The notes under the pieces were generated by a model. The model had not been told where the DNA came from. It worked only from the letters and a program-made list of their open reading frames with translations, and did not search any database. From positions 1 to 23,427 of the forward strand of contig JAAYXM010000060.1 in assembly GCA_012515925.1 (NCBI GenBank): DNA of 23,427 nt, in the 5' to 3' direction. Both the position numbers and the translations under genes were made by a program. The stretch is from Clostridiales bacterium (GTDB lineage: Bacteria; Bacillota; Clostridia; Oscillospirales; JAAYXM01). Positions 1 to 6,794 of this stretch are shown here, piece by piece (position 1 is the stretch's first letter; each line of letters opens with the position of its first letter).

Positions 1-50
1 CTTTATATAAAGGACATAGATTAAACGGTATAATAACCGCTTGCGGTTTA

Positions 51-111
51 ATTATATCATAACCGTAATCAATTTTTCGGATATAGAATACTCAATCGGT
101 TATGATATAAT
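51..111. repeat. 15-bp perfect inverted repeat
   Basis: ATTATATCATAACCG at 51-65 is exactly complementary to CGGTTATGATATAAT at 97-111, leaving a 31-nt loop. It sits between the two copies of the 39-nt direct repeat and could fold as a long hairpin in RNA or as a cruciform. Confidence 0.7.
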
Positions 112-118
112 GTGTCAT

Positions 119-153
119 CTTCGGCGGTTGCCGCTTTAAGCGGCGAGCCGAAG
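119..153. repeat. GC-rich hairpin
   Basis: CTTCGGC (119-125) pairs with GCCGAAG (147-153), and inside it GCCGC (130-134) pairs with GCGGC (140-144). This two-step stem has no T-run on either side, so it is not a convincing terminator. It lies within the repeat unit of 10-150. Confidence 0.5.
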
Positions 154-167
154 GACTTAAATTAAAC

Positions 168-197
168 GGTATAATAACCGCTTGCGGTTATTATACC
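168..197. repeat. 14-bp near-perfect palindrome
   Basis: GGTATAATAACCGC (168-181) and GCGGTTATTATACC (184-197) are exact reverse complements separated by two bases. The copy at 27-42 has only the left arm intact; its right arm has diverged. Confidence 0.65.
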
Positions 198-208
198 ACG
201 GAAAAGAG

Positions 209-246
209 TAAAAATAAACCGCCCCCGATAAACCGGAGGCGGTTAT
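209..246 (-). terminator. Rho-independent terminator of gap
   Basis: Read on the minus strand just after the gap stop codon, the stem GGCGGTT/AACCGCC pattern (238-244 with 217-223) encloses a loop that can itself pair, and is followed by a T-rich run (complement of 209-216). Position and shape fit an intrinsic terminator for gap. Confidence 0.75.
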
Positions 247-264
247 TGTCAAAATGCAAACTGC

Positions 265-1275
265 TTATTTCTTGTCAACCGAGGCCATATGCCTGATAAG
301 GTCGACAACCTTGTTCGAATAGCCCCACTCGTTGTCATACCAGGAAACAACCTTGACGAATGTCGGGGAGAGCATGATGCCGGCGTTGGCGTCGAATACC
401 GAGGTGCGAACCTCGCCGATAAAGTCGGACGAGACAACCGCGTCTTCGGTATAGCCGAGAACACCCTGCATCTCGTTCTCCGCCGCGGCCTTCATCGCGG
501 CGCAGATTTCCTCGTAAGAGGTTTCCTTGGCGAGACGGGCGGTTAAGTCCACAACGGACACATCAAGCGTGGGGATACGGAACGCCATACCGGTGAGCTT
601 GCCGTTAAGCTCCGGGATAACCTTGCCAACCGCCTTGGCGGCGCCTGTGGAGGACGGGATTATGTTGCCCGCGGCGGCTCTGCCGCCTCTCCAGTCCTTC
701 TTGGAGGGGCCGTCAACGGTTTTCTGGGTGGCTGTTGTGGCGTGCACCGTGGTCATAAGCCCTTCGAGAATACCGAATTTATCGTTTAAAACCTTGGCTA
801 TCGGAGCCAGGCAGTTTGTCGTACAGGAAGCGTTTGAAACTATGTTCATATCGGGCGTATACTTGTCCTGGTTCACGCCCATGACGAACATCGGAGCGTC
901 CTTCGACGGGGCGGAGATAATAACCTTTTTCGCGCCGCCCTTTAAATGCGCGGAAGCCGACTCCATGCCAGTGAACACACCTGTTGATTCGACAACGTAT
1001 TCCGCGCCGCATTCCGACCACGGAATCTCTTCGGGCTTCATGCAGCCGTAGACCATAATCTTCTTGCCGTTAACGGTAATAGACTTTTCGTCATAGCTGA
1101 TTTCTCCGTCAAAACGGCCGTGAACAGTGTCGTAGCGGAGCATGTAAGCCATGTACTCGGTGTCAATAAACGGGTCGTTTATACCGACAAATTCGACGTC
1201 GGGCTTGCTTATGTTCGAGCGAAAAACAAGACGCCCGATTCGACCGAAACCATTAATACCGATTTTAATACTCAT
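265..1275 (-). CDS. gap: Glyceraldehyde-3-phosphate dehydrogenase (type I)
   Basis: Catalyses the NAD-dependent, phosphate-dependent oxidation of glyceraldehyde 3-phosphate to 1,3-bisphosphoglycerate in glycolysis, in the cytoplasm. The 336-residue length is normal. An N-terminal Rossmann motif GINGFGRIGR lies at residues 6-15, Asn33-Asp34 at the end of the second strand suits NAD rather than NADP, the catalytic Cys151 sits in SNASCTTNCLAP, and its partner is His178 in TTVHATT. The C-terminal WYDNEWGYS motif is intact. The ATG at 1275 is preceded by a strong AGGAGG (complement of 1285-1291). The gene is monocistronic, with its own promoter and terminator, and no other glycolytic gene lies beside it. 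Confidence 0.98.
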   Translation of the reverse strand: MSIKIGINGFGRIGRLVFRSNISKPDVEFVGINDPFIDTEYMAYMLRYDTVHGRFDGEISYDEKSITVNGKKIMVYGCMKPEEIPWSECGAEYVVESTGVFTGMESASAHLKGGAKKVIISAPSKDAPMFVMGVNQDKYTPDMNIVSNASCTTNCLAPIAKVLNDKFGILEGLMTTVHATTATQKTVDGPSKKDWRGGRAAAGNIIPSSTGAAKAVGKVIPELNGKLTGMAFRIPTLDVSVVDLTARLAKETSYEEICAAMKAAAENEMQGVLGYTEDAVVSSDFIGEVRTSVFDANAGIMLSPTFVKVVSWYDNEWGYSNKVVDLIRHMASVDKK

Positions 1276-1326
1276 AGAAAAGAGTCCTCCTGATGAAAAT
1301 ATTGTTTATTTTACGCATTTAAGTGT

Positions 1327-1355
1327 ATTATATACGAAAATTAAAATATTTACAA
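1327..1355 (-). promoter_or_regulatory. Sigma-A promoter of gap
   Basis: On the minus strand, TTGTAA (1350-1355) and TATAAT (1327-1332) are separated by exactly 17 nt. The consensus -10 and good -35 lie about 50 nt upstream of the gap start codon, giving a short leader. Confidence 0.8.
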
Positions 1356-1411
1356 GCATATTTTGTTAAAAAAAGTGTTCGTAATATCTGTTTTATTTGT
1401 TAAGTTTATTG

Positions 1412-1417
1412 TATAAT
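1412..1417 (+). promoter_or_regulatory. Possible -10 box for the kinase-like gene
   Basis: A perfect TATAAT lies about 100 nt upstream of the ATG at 1516 in the divergent region. No good -35 is found at 16-19 nt spacing, so this promoter would be weak or activator-dependent. Confidence 0.4.
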
Positions 1418-1432
1418 CTTTGTAGAGGGCGA

Positions 1433-1484
1433 GTAAAAAGCGCGACCCGCGGCGTCAGGCGCGCTGCGCTTTCCTCGCTTTTAC
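1433..1484 (+). other. Structured leader upstream of the kinase-like gene
   Basis: GTAAAAAGCG (1433-1442) can pair with CGCTTTTAC (1476-1484) with one bulged A. Inside, AGCGCG (1439-1444) can alternatively pair with CGCGCT (1460-1465). The whole would sit in the 5' leader of the 1516-2634 transcript. It has no T-run after it, so it is not an obvious terminator. Confidence 0.45.
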
Positions 1485-1503
1485 GGGAGAAAATAAAAGA
1501 GAC

Positions 1504-1510
1504 GGGGTGA
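1504..1510 (+). promoter_or_regulatory. Ribosome binding site that selects ATG 1516
   Basis: GGGGTGA ends five bases before the ATG at 1516. The in-frame GTG at 1507 lies inside this Shine-Dalgarno sequence, so it is unlikely to be the start. Confidence 0.7.
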
Positions 1511-1515
1511 CAACA

Positions 1516-2634
1516 ATGCGCGATATCAACATTTCACCGTTGCTATCCATCTTTGACACTTCGCCGGACGGCTTTTTCATTGTTCGCGACTGCGTTATAG
1601 AATACGCAAACAGGGTTATAAACGAGATGGCGGGCGAGAATATCGAAGGCAAAGAGGTATTAAAGGTCTTCGATAAAAAGCTTGTCGATAAAGTGAGGAT
1701 TACCCTTGACCGGACGAACTCATGCAATATGGATGATATCGAGGTTTTCGGCAAGCCTTGTACGGTGCAGATAGCCGGAACGGCAAACGGTTTTTTCGTC
1801 ACGGTGACACTAATAAGCGAAGCTAACAGAACCGTCAGGTTCCCGGCAACTCCCAAAGAAATGATTGAGGCCTGCGAGGAAATGCGCTCGCCGCTGACCA
1901 CGATATTCAGCGCGCTGAACCTGATTTCCAAGAAGCTGCCAGAGGACACTCCCGAAAAAGTGCTTGACTACCTCGCGATAATCAATCAGAACTGCTATAA
2001 GCTTCTTAAAAGAACGGACTGTATGGCGGATTTCGCGCGCTGTCTCGAAAACCGTACCGAGAATTTCAGAAACTGCGATATCGCGTCTATTCTGCGCGAT
2101 TTTGTCGAGAGGCTGAAAACCAGACTGGAGAGTCTCGAAATCGGGCTTGTATTTGAATGCGCCGAGGAGCGTCTTGTCGTAAACTGCGATATAACGAGGA
2201 TAAAACGCGCTGTGCTTAACATCCTCACAAGCCTGATAAGATACAAGAAGGCGAAAAACACCATAAAAATAAAGCTTTCCGGTTCCGGACACAGCATAAT
2301 TCTGAGATTTTATCCGGGCGAGAAAAGCCTGTCACAGGATGAGATTGTCGAAGTTTTCAAAAGGCAGCTCAGCAGGCGCTCCGGCGCGCTGCAGTGCAGC
2401 GACAGCCTGCTTTTAATCAAGACAATCATAGAATCCCACGGCGGAAATATATTCATAGAAAACAGCCGTGCCGAGGGCAGCGTCATAACAGTTATGCTGC
2501 CGAAAAGCGATAAGCCGAATATCAGCTCGGAGCCGGCCCCGTACATTTCCGATTTCATGCTCGGCATGAGCGAGCTGTGCGAGGTGCTGCCGTTTAAGGA
2601 ATACGCTATAACCGCCGGTCAAAAGGAAACTTAG
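1516..2634 (+). CDS. PAS / degenerate histidine-kinase-like protein (probable pseudokinase)
   Basis: A 372-residue cytoplasmic protein with no membrane segment. Residues about 8-105 look like a PAS sensor domain, about 111-175 like the dimerisation helices of a histidine kinase, and about 185-330 like a HATPase_c fold ending in the usual EGSVITVMLP strand. The H-box position reads EEMRSPL at 121-127, so the phosphoacceptor His is Glu121. The N-box keeps Asn235 but has Ser239 for the second, Mg-binding Asn. The DxGxG of the G1 box is absent (FYPGEKS, 265-271) and the glycine-rich G2 box is replaced by ALQCSDSLLL. By family knowledge such a protein should neither bind ATP normally nor autophosphorylate. 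No response regulator is nearby. It may be a signalling scaffold or ligand sensor. The ORF is intact, so it is not a decaying pseudogene. Confidence 0.75.
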   Translation: MRDINISPLLSIFDTSPDGFFIVRDCVIEYANRVINEMAGENIEGKEVLKVFDKKLVDKVRITLDRTNSCNMDDIEVFGKPCTVQIAGTANGFFVTVTLISEANRTVRFPATPKEMIEACEEMRSPLTTIFSALNLISKKLPEDTPEKVLDYLAIINQNCYKLLKRTDCMADFARCLENRTENFRNCDIASILRDFVERLKTRLESLEIGLVFECAEERLVVNCDITRIKRAVLNILTSLIRYKKAKNTIKIKLSGSGHSIILRFYPGEKSLSQDEIVEVFKRQLSRRSGALQCSDSLLLIKTIIESHGGNIFIENSRAEGSVITVMLPKSDKPNISSEPAPYISDFMLGMSELCEVLPFKEYAITAGQKET

Positions 2635-2646
2635 CGGTCTGACGGT

Positions 2647-3408
2647 TTATTCCATGCCGAAAAAGCGTCTTCCGTTGTCTGAGGTGATACGCGCGATTTC
2701 TTCCTGTGTCATACCGAGTATTTCGGCGATTTTGCGCGCGACGTATGTCACATATAAAGGCGAGTTGCGCTTCCCCCGAAACGGTTCGGGCGTTAAATAC
2801 GGCGAGTCGGTCTCAATCATGATTCTATCGAGCGGGACCCGGCTTATTACCTCGGGCGCGGTTTTCGCGTTTTTAAACGTAATCGCTCCGGTAAAGGACA
2901 GATAAAAACCCAGCCCTGTTATAATTTTCGCGTACTCGGGGCTGCCGGAATAGCAGTGATAGACGACCTTCAGGTCGGTAAAATCGCGCAGTATATCCAG
3001 GCAATCCCCGTGGGCGTCCCTGTCATGCACGATTACGGGAAGCCCCAGCTCACGCGCAAGCAGAAGCTGCTCTTCAAACCGCCGCTTCTGAACGTCGCGC
3101 GGCGAAAAATCAAAGTGGTAGTCAAGGCCTATCTCGCCTATCGCGCGGATTTTTTCGTTTCGCGAAAGACTTTTTAGAATATCGATGTCGGAATCTGTCA
3201 TTTTATCCGCCTCATGCGGGTGAACACCTACCGCGCCGTAGATGAACGGGTATTTTTCCGTTAGCGATACGGTTTTATATGAAGTATCTGTATCGCTTGA
3301 AACATTCATAACAAGCGTAACGTCGCTTGCTTTTATATCACCGATTACAGAATCAAAATCATCGTCATAGCGTTCGTCGTAAAGGTGCGCGTGCGTATCG
3401 AAGTACAT
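2647..3408 (-). CDS. tatD: TatD-family metal-dependent DNase
   Basis: A 253-residue TIM-barrel hydrolase of the TatD family, normal in length. The metal-ligand motifs are all present: THAHLYDERY at the N-terminus, GVHPHEAD, AIGEIGLDYH, the His of VIVHDRDA, YHCYSG, and the final Asp in IETDSPYLTPEP. Family members are 3'-5' exonucleases acting on DNA or on D-aminoacyl-tRNA in the cytoplasm. Start codon at 3408 is preceded by GGGAGG. Its stop codon is only 12 nt from the stop of the convergent kinase-like gene, with no terminator between, so the two transcripts probably overlap at their 3' ends. Confidence 0.95.
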   Translation of the reverse strand: MYFDTHAHLYDERYDDDFDSVIGDIKASDVTLVMNVSSDTDTSYKTVSLTEKYPFIYGAVGVHPHEADKMTDSDIDILKSLSRNEKIRAIGEIGLDYHFDFSPRDVQKRRFEEQLLLARELGLPVIVHDRDAHGDCLDILRDFTDLKVVYHCYSGSPEYAKIITGLGFYLSFTGAITFKNAKTAPEVISRVPLDRIMIETDSPYLTPEPFRGKRNSPLYVTYVARKIAEILGMTQEEIARITSDNGRRFFGME

Positions 3409-3435
3409 GATTAGCCTCCCGGTTGTTTTTATGTG

Positions 3436-3464
3436 ATTATATCATATAACGGTGTCTTTATAAA
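3436..3464 (-). promoter_or_regulatory. Extended -10 promoter of tatD
   Basis: On the minus strand, TATAAT (3436-3441) is preceded by TGA, giving an extended -10, with a TTTATA -35 (3459-3464) at 17 nt spacing. It lies about 30 nt upstream of the tatD start. Confidence 0.7.
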
Positions 3465-3511
3465 TATAAAATGAAAGCGTCTTTGAAGATTGCAGGTTAA
3501 ATTGTGGCCCT

Positions 3512-3543
3512 GCTGGTTCCTCACCCGAGGGGGAGGAACCAGC
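3512..3543. repeat. Strong intergenic hairpin
   Basis: GCTGGTTCCTC (3512-3522) and GAGGAACCAGC (3533-3543) form a perfect 11-bp stem with a 10-nt loop. There is no T-run directly after it on either strand. It lies within a larger imperfect inverted repeat spanning roughly 3490-3567 (TTGCA...AATTGT against ACAAATTGCAA). It may be a small palindromic element or an RNA-processing hairpin. Confidence 0.55.
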
Positions 3544-3567
3544 GTCAATCGGTTTTACAAATTGCAA

Positions 3568-3599
3568 CAAAAAAGCGTCCTGCCAAAGCATAGACGCTG
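3568..3599 (-). terminator. Rho-independent terminator of the mecA-like gene
   Basis: Read on the minus strand, AGCGTC and GACGCT (3593-3598 with 3574-3579) form a 6-bp stem followed immediately by six T residues (complement of 3569-3574). It lies about 35 nt past the stop codon of the mecA-like gene. Confidence 0.65.
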
Positions 3600-3631
3600 A
3601 TTTGAGTAAAGATTTAATTGCTTCTCTTCTG

Positions 3632-4144
3632 TTATGCCTTTCCGAACGCGAGAGTCAGCTTGCGCAAGGCGTTTCCCAAACAGATTGTCTCACCGTGTTC
3701 AATCAGGTGCAAAAACCTTATTTCCGGGCTGGTCACAGACTCGCCGAACTCGTCTGAATTTCTCTTTATACCCGCGCAGGGCTCCTCATGCAGCGCGAGA
3801 TAGTAGTTTTCTTTATAGTATAAAAGCGTGGATTTTGGCTTTGATATCTCGGATATCGCCAAAACGCAGGACAGCATGTCCTCAAAGGCGGAGAACCGGT
3901 ACAACGCATAAACATCGGTTATCTTGTCGCGTATACTCGCAAACACCATGATACACTGGTTGTTTATGTACGCCTCAACCTCAAGCTCACCCTCTATCTG
4001 AAGGCCGATATGCTGAAACGCCTGCTTTGCGAGCATCATCGTACGGTTCGCGTTTATCTCCTCTATGCAAATGCCTTCGGAGCTGAGCTCGTCCAAATCC
4101 ATAAAAACCGCGATACTGCTTTTATTGATTGTTTGCACCGTCAT
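3632..4144 (-). CDS. mecA: MecA-like adaptor protein (ClpC adaptor family)
   Basis: A 170-residue soluble protein. The N-terminal third matches the MecA N-domain pattern (start near a hydrophobic strand with AVFMDLDELSSEGI, then a helix and the strand LEVEAYI). The C-terminal part shows RFSAFEDMLSC, the LLYYKENYYLAL strand pair and the closing HGETICLGNALRKL helix typical of MecA. In Bacillus and relatives MecA delivers substrates such as ComK to the ClpC/ClpP protease. At 170 residues it is shorter than Bacillus MecA (about 218), mainly because the linker between the two domains is short. No competence gene is nearby, so the substrate is unknown. Start ATG 4144 has AAAGGATG upstream. Confidence 0.75.
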   Translation of the reverse strand: MTVQTINKSSIAVFMDLDELSSEGICIEEINANRTMMLAKQAFQHIGLQIEGELEVEAYINNQCIMVFASIRDKITDVYALYRFSAFEDMLSCVLAISEISKPKSTLLYYKENYYLALHEEPCAGIKRNSDEFGESVTSPEIRFLHLIEHGETICLGNALRKLTLAFGKA

Positions 4145-4192
4145 TAATATAACATCCTTTCATGGCGCGCCATGATGCTGTAATTTGATTTC

Positions 4193-4221
4193 ATTATAGC
4201 TTATAATATTCGCGATTTAAA
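4193..4221 (-). promoter_or_regulatory. Candidate promoter of the mecA-like gene
   Basis: On the minus strand, TATAAT (4193-4198) with TTTAAA (4216-4221) at 17 nt spacing, about 50 nt upstream of the start codon in the divergent mecA-mnmA region. Confidence 0.6.
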
Positions 4222-4250
4222 CTATAAATGTTTGGTTTTACCGTATCTTA

Positions 4251-4279
4251 TTTCCAGAATAGCCCCGATTCGGTATAAA
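4251..4279 (+). promoter_or_regulatory. Candidate promoter of mnmA
   Basis: TTTCCA (4251-4256) and TATAAA (4274-4279) are 17 nt apart. The spacer ends in a small palindrome, CCGATTCGG (4265-4273), which could be an operator. The promoter lies about 45 nt upstream of the chosen mnmA start. Confidence 0.5.
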
Positions 4280-4322
4280 ACAATTCAAATCTGACAAATA
4301 ATAGTCCGGTGATGTGAAAATC

Positions 4323-5390
4323 ATGAAACACAAAGTAATGGCGGCCATGAGCGGCGGGGTTGACAGCTCGGTCGCGGCATATCTGTTAAAACGCGGCGGC
4401 TATGATGTCTGCGGCGTAACGCTCAAGCTATTCGATAACGAGGATATCCCGGAGTACACCGGGCGTACCTGCTGCTCCCTCACGGATATCGAAGACGCGA
4501 GGAGCGTGGCCTTCAGGCTTGATATCCCGTATTATGTGTTCAATTACGCCGACAGCTTTAAGAGCGGCGTAATCGAAAGGTTTATCGGGGGATACAAGCG
4601 CGGGGAGACGCCCAACCCGTGTATAGACTGCAACAGGTTTATCAAATTCGACGCGCTGATGCTTCGCGCCGGGCAGCTGGGATATGACTATATCGCCTCG
4701 GGACATTACGCGCGGATTGAAACGCAAAACGGGAGGTTTCTGCTTAAAAAAGCAGTGGACCTGACTAAGGACCAGAGCTATGTGCTGTATACGCTCACCC
4801 AAAGCCAGCTTTCACGCGTGCTGTTCCCGCTCGGAAGCCTTACAAAAGCCGGGGTGCGGAAAATCGCGGACGAAATCGGGCTTGTGACCTCAAACAAACC
4901 CGACAGTCAGGATATCTGCTTCGTAAAGGACGGCAAATACGCGGAGTTTATCGAAAAATACAGCGGCAAGAAAAGCGAGCCGGGAAGCTTTCTGGACACG
5001 CGCGGCAATATACTGGGAACACATAAGGGCATAATTCATTATACGATAGGCCAGCGCAGGGGACTTAACCTCGCTATGGGCGACCGCGTGTATGTGTGCG
5101 GTAAAAACCTTCGCGACAACACGGTGATTATCGGCAGCGACAGGGATTTATATTCCAAATCGCTTATCTGCCGTGATATAAACCTTATTGCGCTCGATAA
5201 AATAGACGGCTTTCTCAAGGTGAGCGCGAAAACCCGCTATAAGCAAAAGGAACAGCCCGCGGTTATCACGCAAATCGACGAAAACCGTATACGGGTCGAT
5301 TTTGAAAAGCCCCAGCGCGCGATAACGAGCGGGCAGGCCGTTGTATTTTACGACGGCGAGGTTGTTATAGGCGGCGGAACAATAGACTAA
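4323..5390 (+). CDS. mnmA: tRNA-specific 2-thiouridylase MnmA
   Basis: Activates U34 of tRNA-Glu, -Gln and -Lys with ATP and inserts sulfur from a persulfide to give 2-thiouridine, in the cytoplasm. The 355-residue protein has the ATP-pyrophosphatase PP-loop SGGVDSS at residues 10-16, the first redox/catalytic Cys103 in TPNPCIDCNRFIKF, and the second catalytic Cys199 in SQDICFVKDG, which is the same number as in E. coli. The C-terminal beta-barrel with TIGQRRGL is intact. ATG 4323 is preferred over the in-frame GTG 4314 because GGTGAT (4308-4313) ends nine bases before it and touches the GTG. No cysteine desulfurase gene is adjacent. The CapA-like gene follows 52 nt downstream. Confidence 0.97.
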   Translation: MKHKVMAAMSGGVDSSVAAYLLKRGGYDVCGVTLKLFDNEDIPEYTGRTCCSLTDIEDARSVAFRLDIPYYVFNYADSFKSGVIERFIGGYKRGETPNPCIDCNRFIKFDALMLRAGQLGYDYIASGHYARIETQNGRFLLKKAVDLTKDQSYVLYTLTQSQLSRVLFPLGSLTKAGVRKIADEIGLVTSNKPDSQDICFVKDGKYAEFIEKYSGKKSEPGSFLDTRGNILGTHKGIIHYTIGQRRGLNLAMGDRVYVCGKNLRDNTVIIGSDRDLYSKSLICRDINLIALDKIDGFLKVSAKTRYKQKEQPAVITQIDENRIRVDFEKPQRAITSGQAVVFYDGEVVIGGGTID

Positions 5391-5442
5391 AGGGCGAGGA
5401 GAGTCAAACCCCGCCCTGAAACGGAAAGGAACATAACAAAAC

Positions 5443-6744
5443 ATGGCGAGGATTTCAATCGCCGCGACGGGAGATTCGGTGCTTTTAACCCGACTGCCCG
5501 GCGGCTATGACGGCTTTGAGCCGGTATCAAGGTTTATAAGTACCGCGGACGCGCGGATTACGAACCTCGAAACCGTTATATCGGATTTTGAGCATTTCCC
5601 ATCGGCGTTTTCCGGCGGGACATGGATTAACGCCGAGCCGGACAAGCTTTATGAGCTTTTGTCCTTCGGCTTTAACATGGTAGGCTGGGCAAACAACCAC
5701 ACGCTCGATTACTCATACGGCGGCCTTTTTTCCACAAAACGCGAGCTTGACAAAAGCGGTGTCGCGCACGCTGGCGCGGGTATGGATTTAGATGAGGCGT
5801 CCCGTCCCGCGGTGCTGGATTTGCCGAACGCGCGCCTTGGCATGATTTCGATATGCTCAACCTTTAACGACGCGGCGCGCGCGGGCGAAAAGTCGAAAGC
5901 GCAGCCCGGCCGGCCGGGACTTAACCCGCTGCGTTTCGAGACGGAATACCACGTCTCGAAAGAGCACATGCGGGCGCTTATGGAAATCGCGGAAACCACC
6001 CGATTAAACGGCGGAAACGACGCGTTGAGGCGGGACGGGTTTCTGCCCGAGCCGCCCGAAGGCGGGTTTTATTTCGGCAGCACTCTGTTTCGCGAGGGTC
6101 TGCCCGAGCGAAAGGCAACGCGCGTCAACAGAATCGATATGGAGCGAACCCGAAAAACAATCGCGGACGCGCTTAACCTTACGGACTATGTGGTTGTCCT
6201 CGCGCATTCGCACGAGATAAAAGCGGCGGATTACCATGAGCCCGACGAGTTTTTTATAGATTTTTGCCGCGGATGCATAGACGCGGGCGCGTGCGCGGTT
6301 ATCGGCAGCGGCACGCACCAGTTAAAGCCGCTTGAGATATACAAAAACAGGCCGATATTCTATTCACTGGGCAATTTTATATTTCAGACCGATATGATTA
6401 AGCTTCTGCCGCCGGACTTCTGCGAAAAATACGGCGTTGACATAAACTCGACTGCCGCGGAGGCGCTGAAGGCGCGCTCTAAAAACGGCACGCGCGGGTT
6501 ATACACGGATTTTAAAAACTTCCGCTCGGTAATACCGTATTTCGAATTTGAAGGCGACAAGCTGACAAGGCTGAACTTAATGCCGATAGAACTCGGGCTC
6601 GGGAAAGAAAAGGACCTTGTCGGCCTGCCGTGCCCGGCGGATGACAAGGCCTCGCGCGAAATCTACAGCTGGTATAAAGAAATAAGCCGTCCGTACGGCA
6701 CCGAAATGACCATACATAACGGCATTATCGAAGTTAAATTATAA
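5443..6744 (+). CDS. CapA-like metallophosphoesterase-fold protein (PGA_cap family)
   Basis: A 433-residue protein of the CapA/PGA_cap family, a calcineurin-like fold. Visible metal-site motifs are GD at 10-11, NLE at 41-43, NNHTLDY at 84-90, AHSHE at 254-258 and GSGTHQLKPLEIY at 288-300, followed by FYSLGNFIF. Family members are linked to poly-gamma-glutamate capsule assembly, but here there is no signal peptide or membrane anchor, and no capB, capC or pgs gene is nearby, so a capsule role is not supported. Residues about 160-235 are an insertion relative to the short CapA core. The gene starts 52 nt after mnmA with GGAAAGGA as ribosome site and may be cotranscribed with it. The substrate is unknown. 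Confidence 0.8.
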   Translation: MARISIAATGDSVLLTRLPGGYDGFEPVSRFISTADARITNLETVISDFEHFPSAFSGGTWINAEPDKLYELLSFGFNMVGWANNHTLDYSYGGLFSTKRELDKSGVAHAGAGMDLDEASRPAVLDLPNARLGMISICSTFNDAARAGEKSKAQPGRPGLNPLRFETEYHVSKEHMRALMEIAETTRLNGGNDALRRDGFLPEPPEGGFYFGSTLFREGLPERKATRVNRIDMERTRKTIADALNLTDYVVVLAHSHEIKAADYHEPDEFFIDFCRGCIDAGACAVIGSGTHQLKPLEIYKNRPIFYSLGNFIFQTDMIKLLPPDFCEKYGVDINSTAAEALKARSKNGTRGLYTDFKNFRSVIPYFEFEGDKLTRLNLMPIELGLGKEKDLVGLPCPADDKASREIYSWYKEISRPYGTEMTIHNGIIEVKL

Positions 6745-6752
6745 AAGATGCT

Positions 6753-6785
6753 TTAACGCCCACCGTCTCAGGCGGTGGGCGTTAA
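6753..6785. terminator. Shared hairpin terminator between capA-like and GGDEF genes
   Basis: TTAACGCCCACCG (6753-6765) and CGGTGGGCGTTAA (6773-6785) form a perfect 13-bp stem with a 7-nt loop between two convergent genes. The flanking T-runs are short, so it would rely on the strong stem, but the position fits a bidirectional terminator. Confidence 0.75.
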
Positions 6786-6794
6786 GTATTGCGT

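Larger units (their letters stand above)
10..189. repeat. 39-nt direct repeat, two copies (10-48 and 151-189)
   Basis: Positions 10-48 and 151-189 carry the same 39-nt stretch with two mismatches; the last 28 nt (21-48 and 162-189) are identical. The offset is 141 bp, so the window may start inside a longer tandem repeat. Each copy contains one arm of a palindrome built on GGTATAATAACCGC. No coding sequence is seen in 1-264. The origin is unknown; a REP/MITE-like intergenic element is the simplest guess. Confidence 0.75.

Noticed and set aside
10..189. CRISPR array
   Set aside because: Only two copies are seen, they are mostly palindromic, and the intervening 102 nt is far longer than a spacer; no cas gene is present.
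527..1051. 174-residue open frame on the plus strand
   Set aside because: It lies wholly opposite gap, has no ribosome site or family motifs, and arises from the codon bias of gap.
1397..1417. TTGTTA plus TATAAT as a complete promoter for the kinase-like gene
   Set aside because: The two boxes are only 9 nt apart, far from the 16-18 nt needed.
2635..2646. Terminator between the kinase-like gene and tatD
   Set aside because: Only 12 nt separate the convergent stop codons and no stem with a T-run can be drawn.
5391..5417. Terminator between mnmA and the CapA-like gene
   Set aside because: AGGGCG and CGCCCT could pair but there is no T-run, and the following gene is only 52 nt away, so cotranscription is more likely.
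6004..6318. 104-residue open frame on the minus strand
   Set aside because: It is antisense to the CapA-like gene and shows no recognisable domain or start signal.
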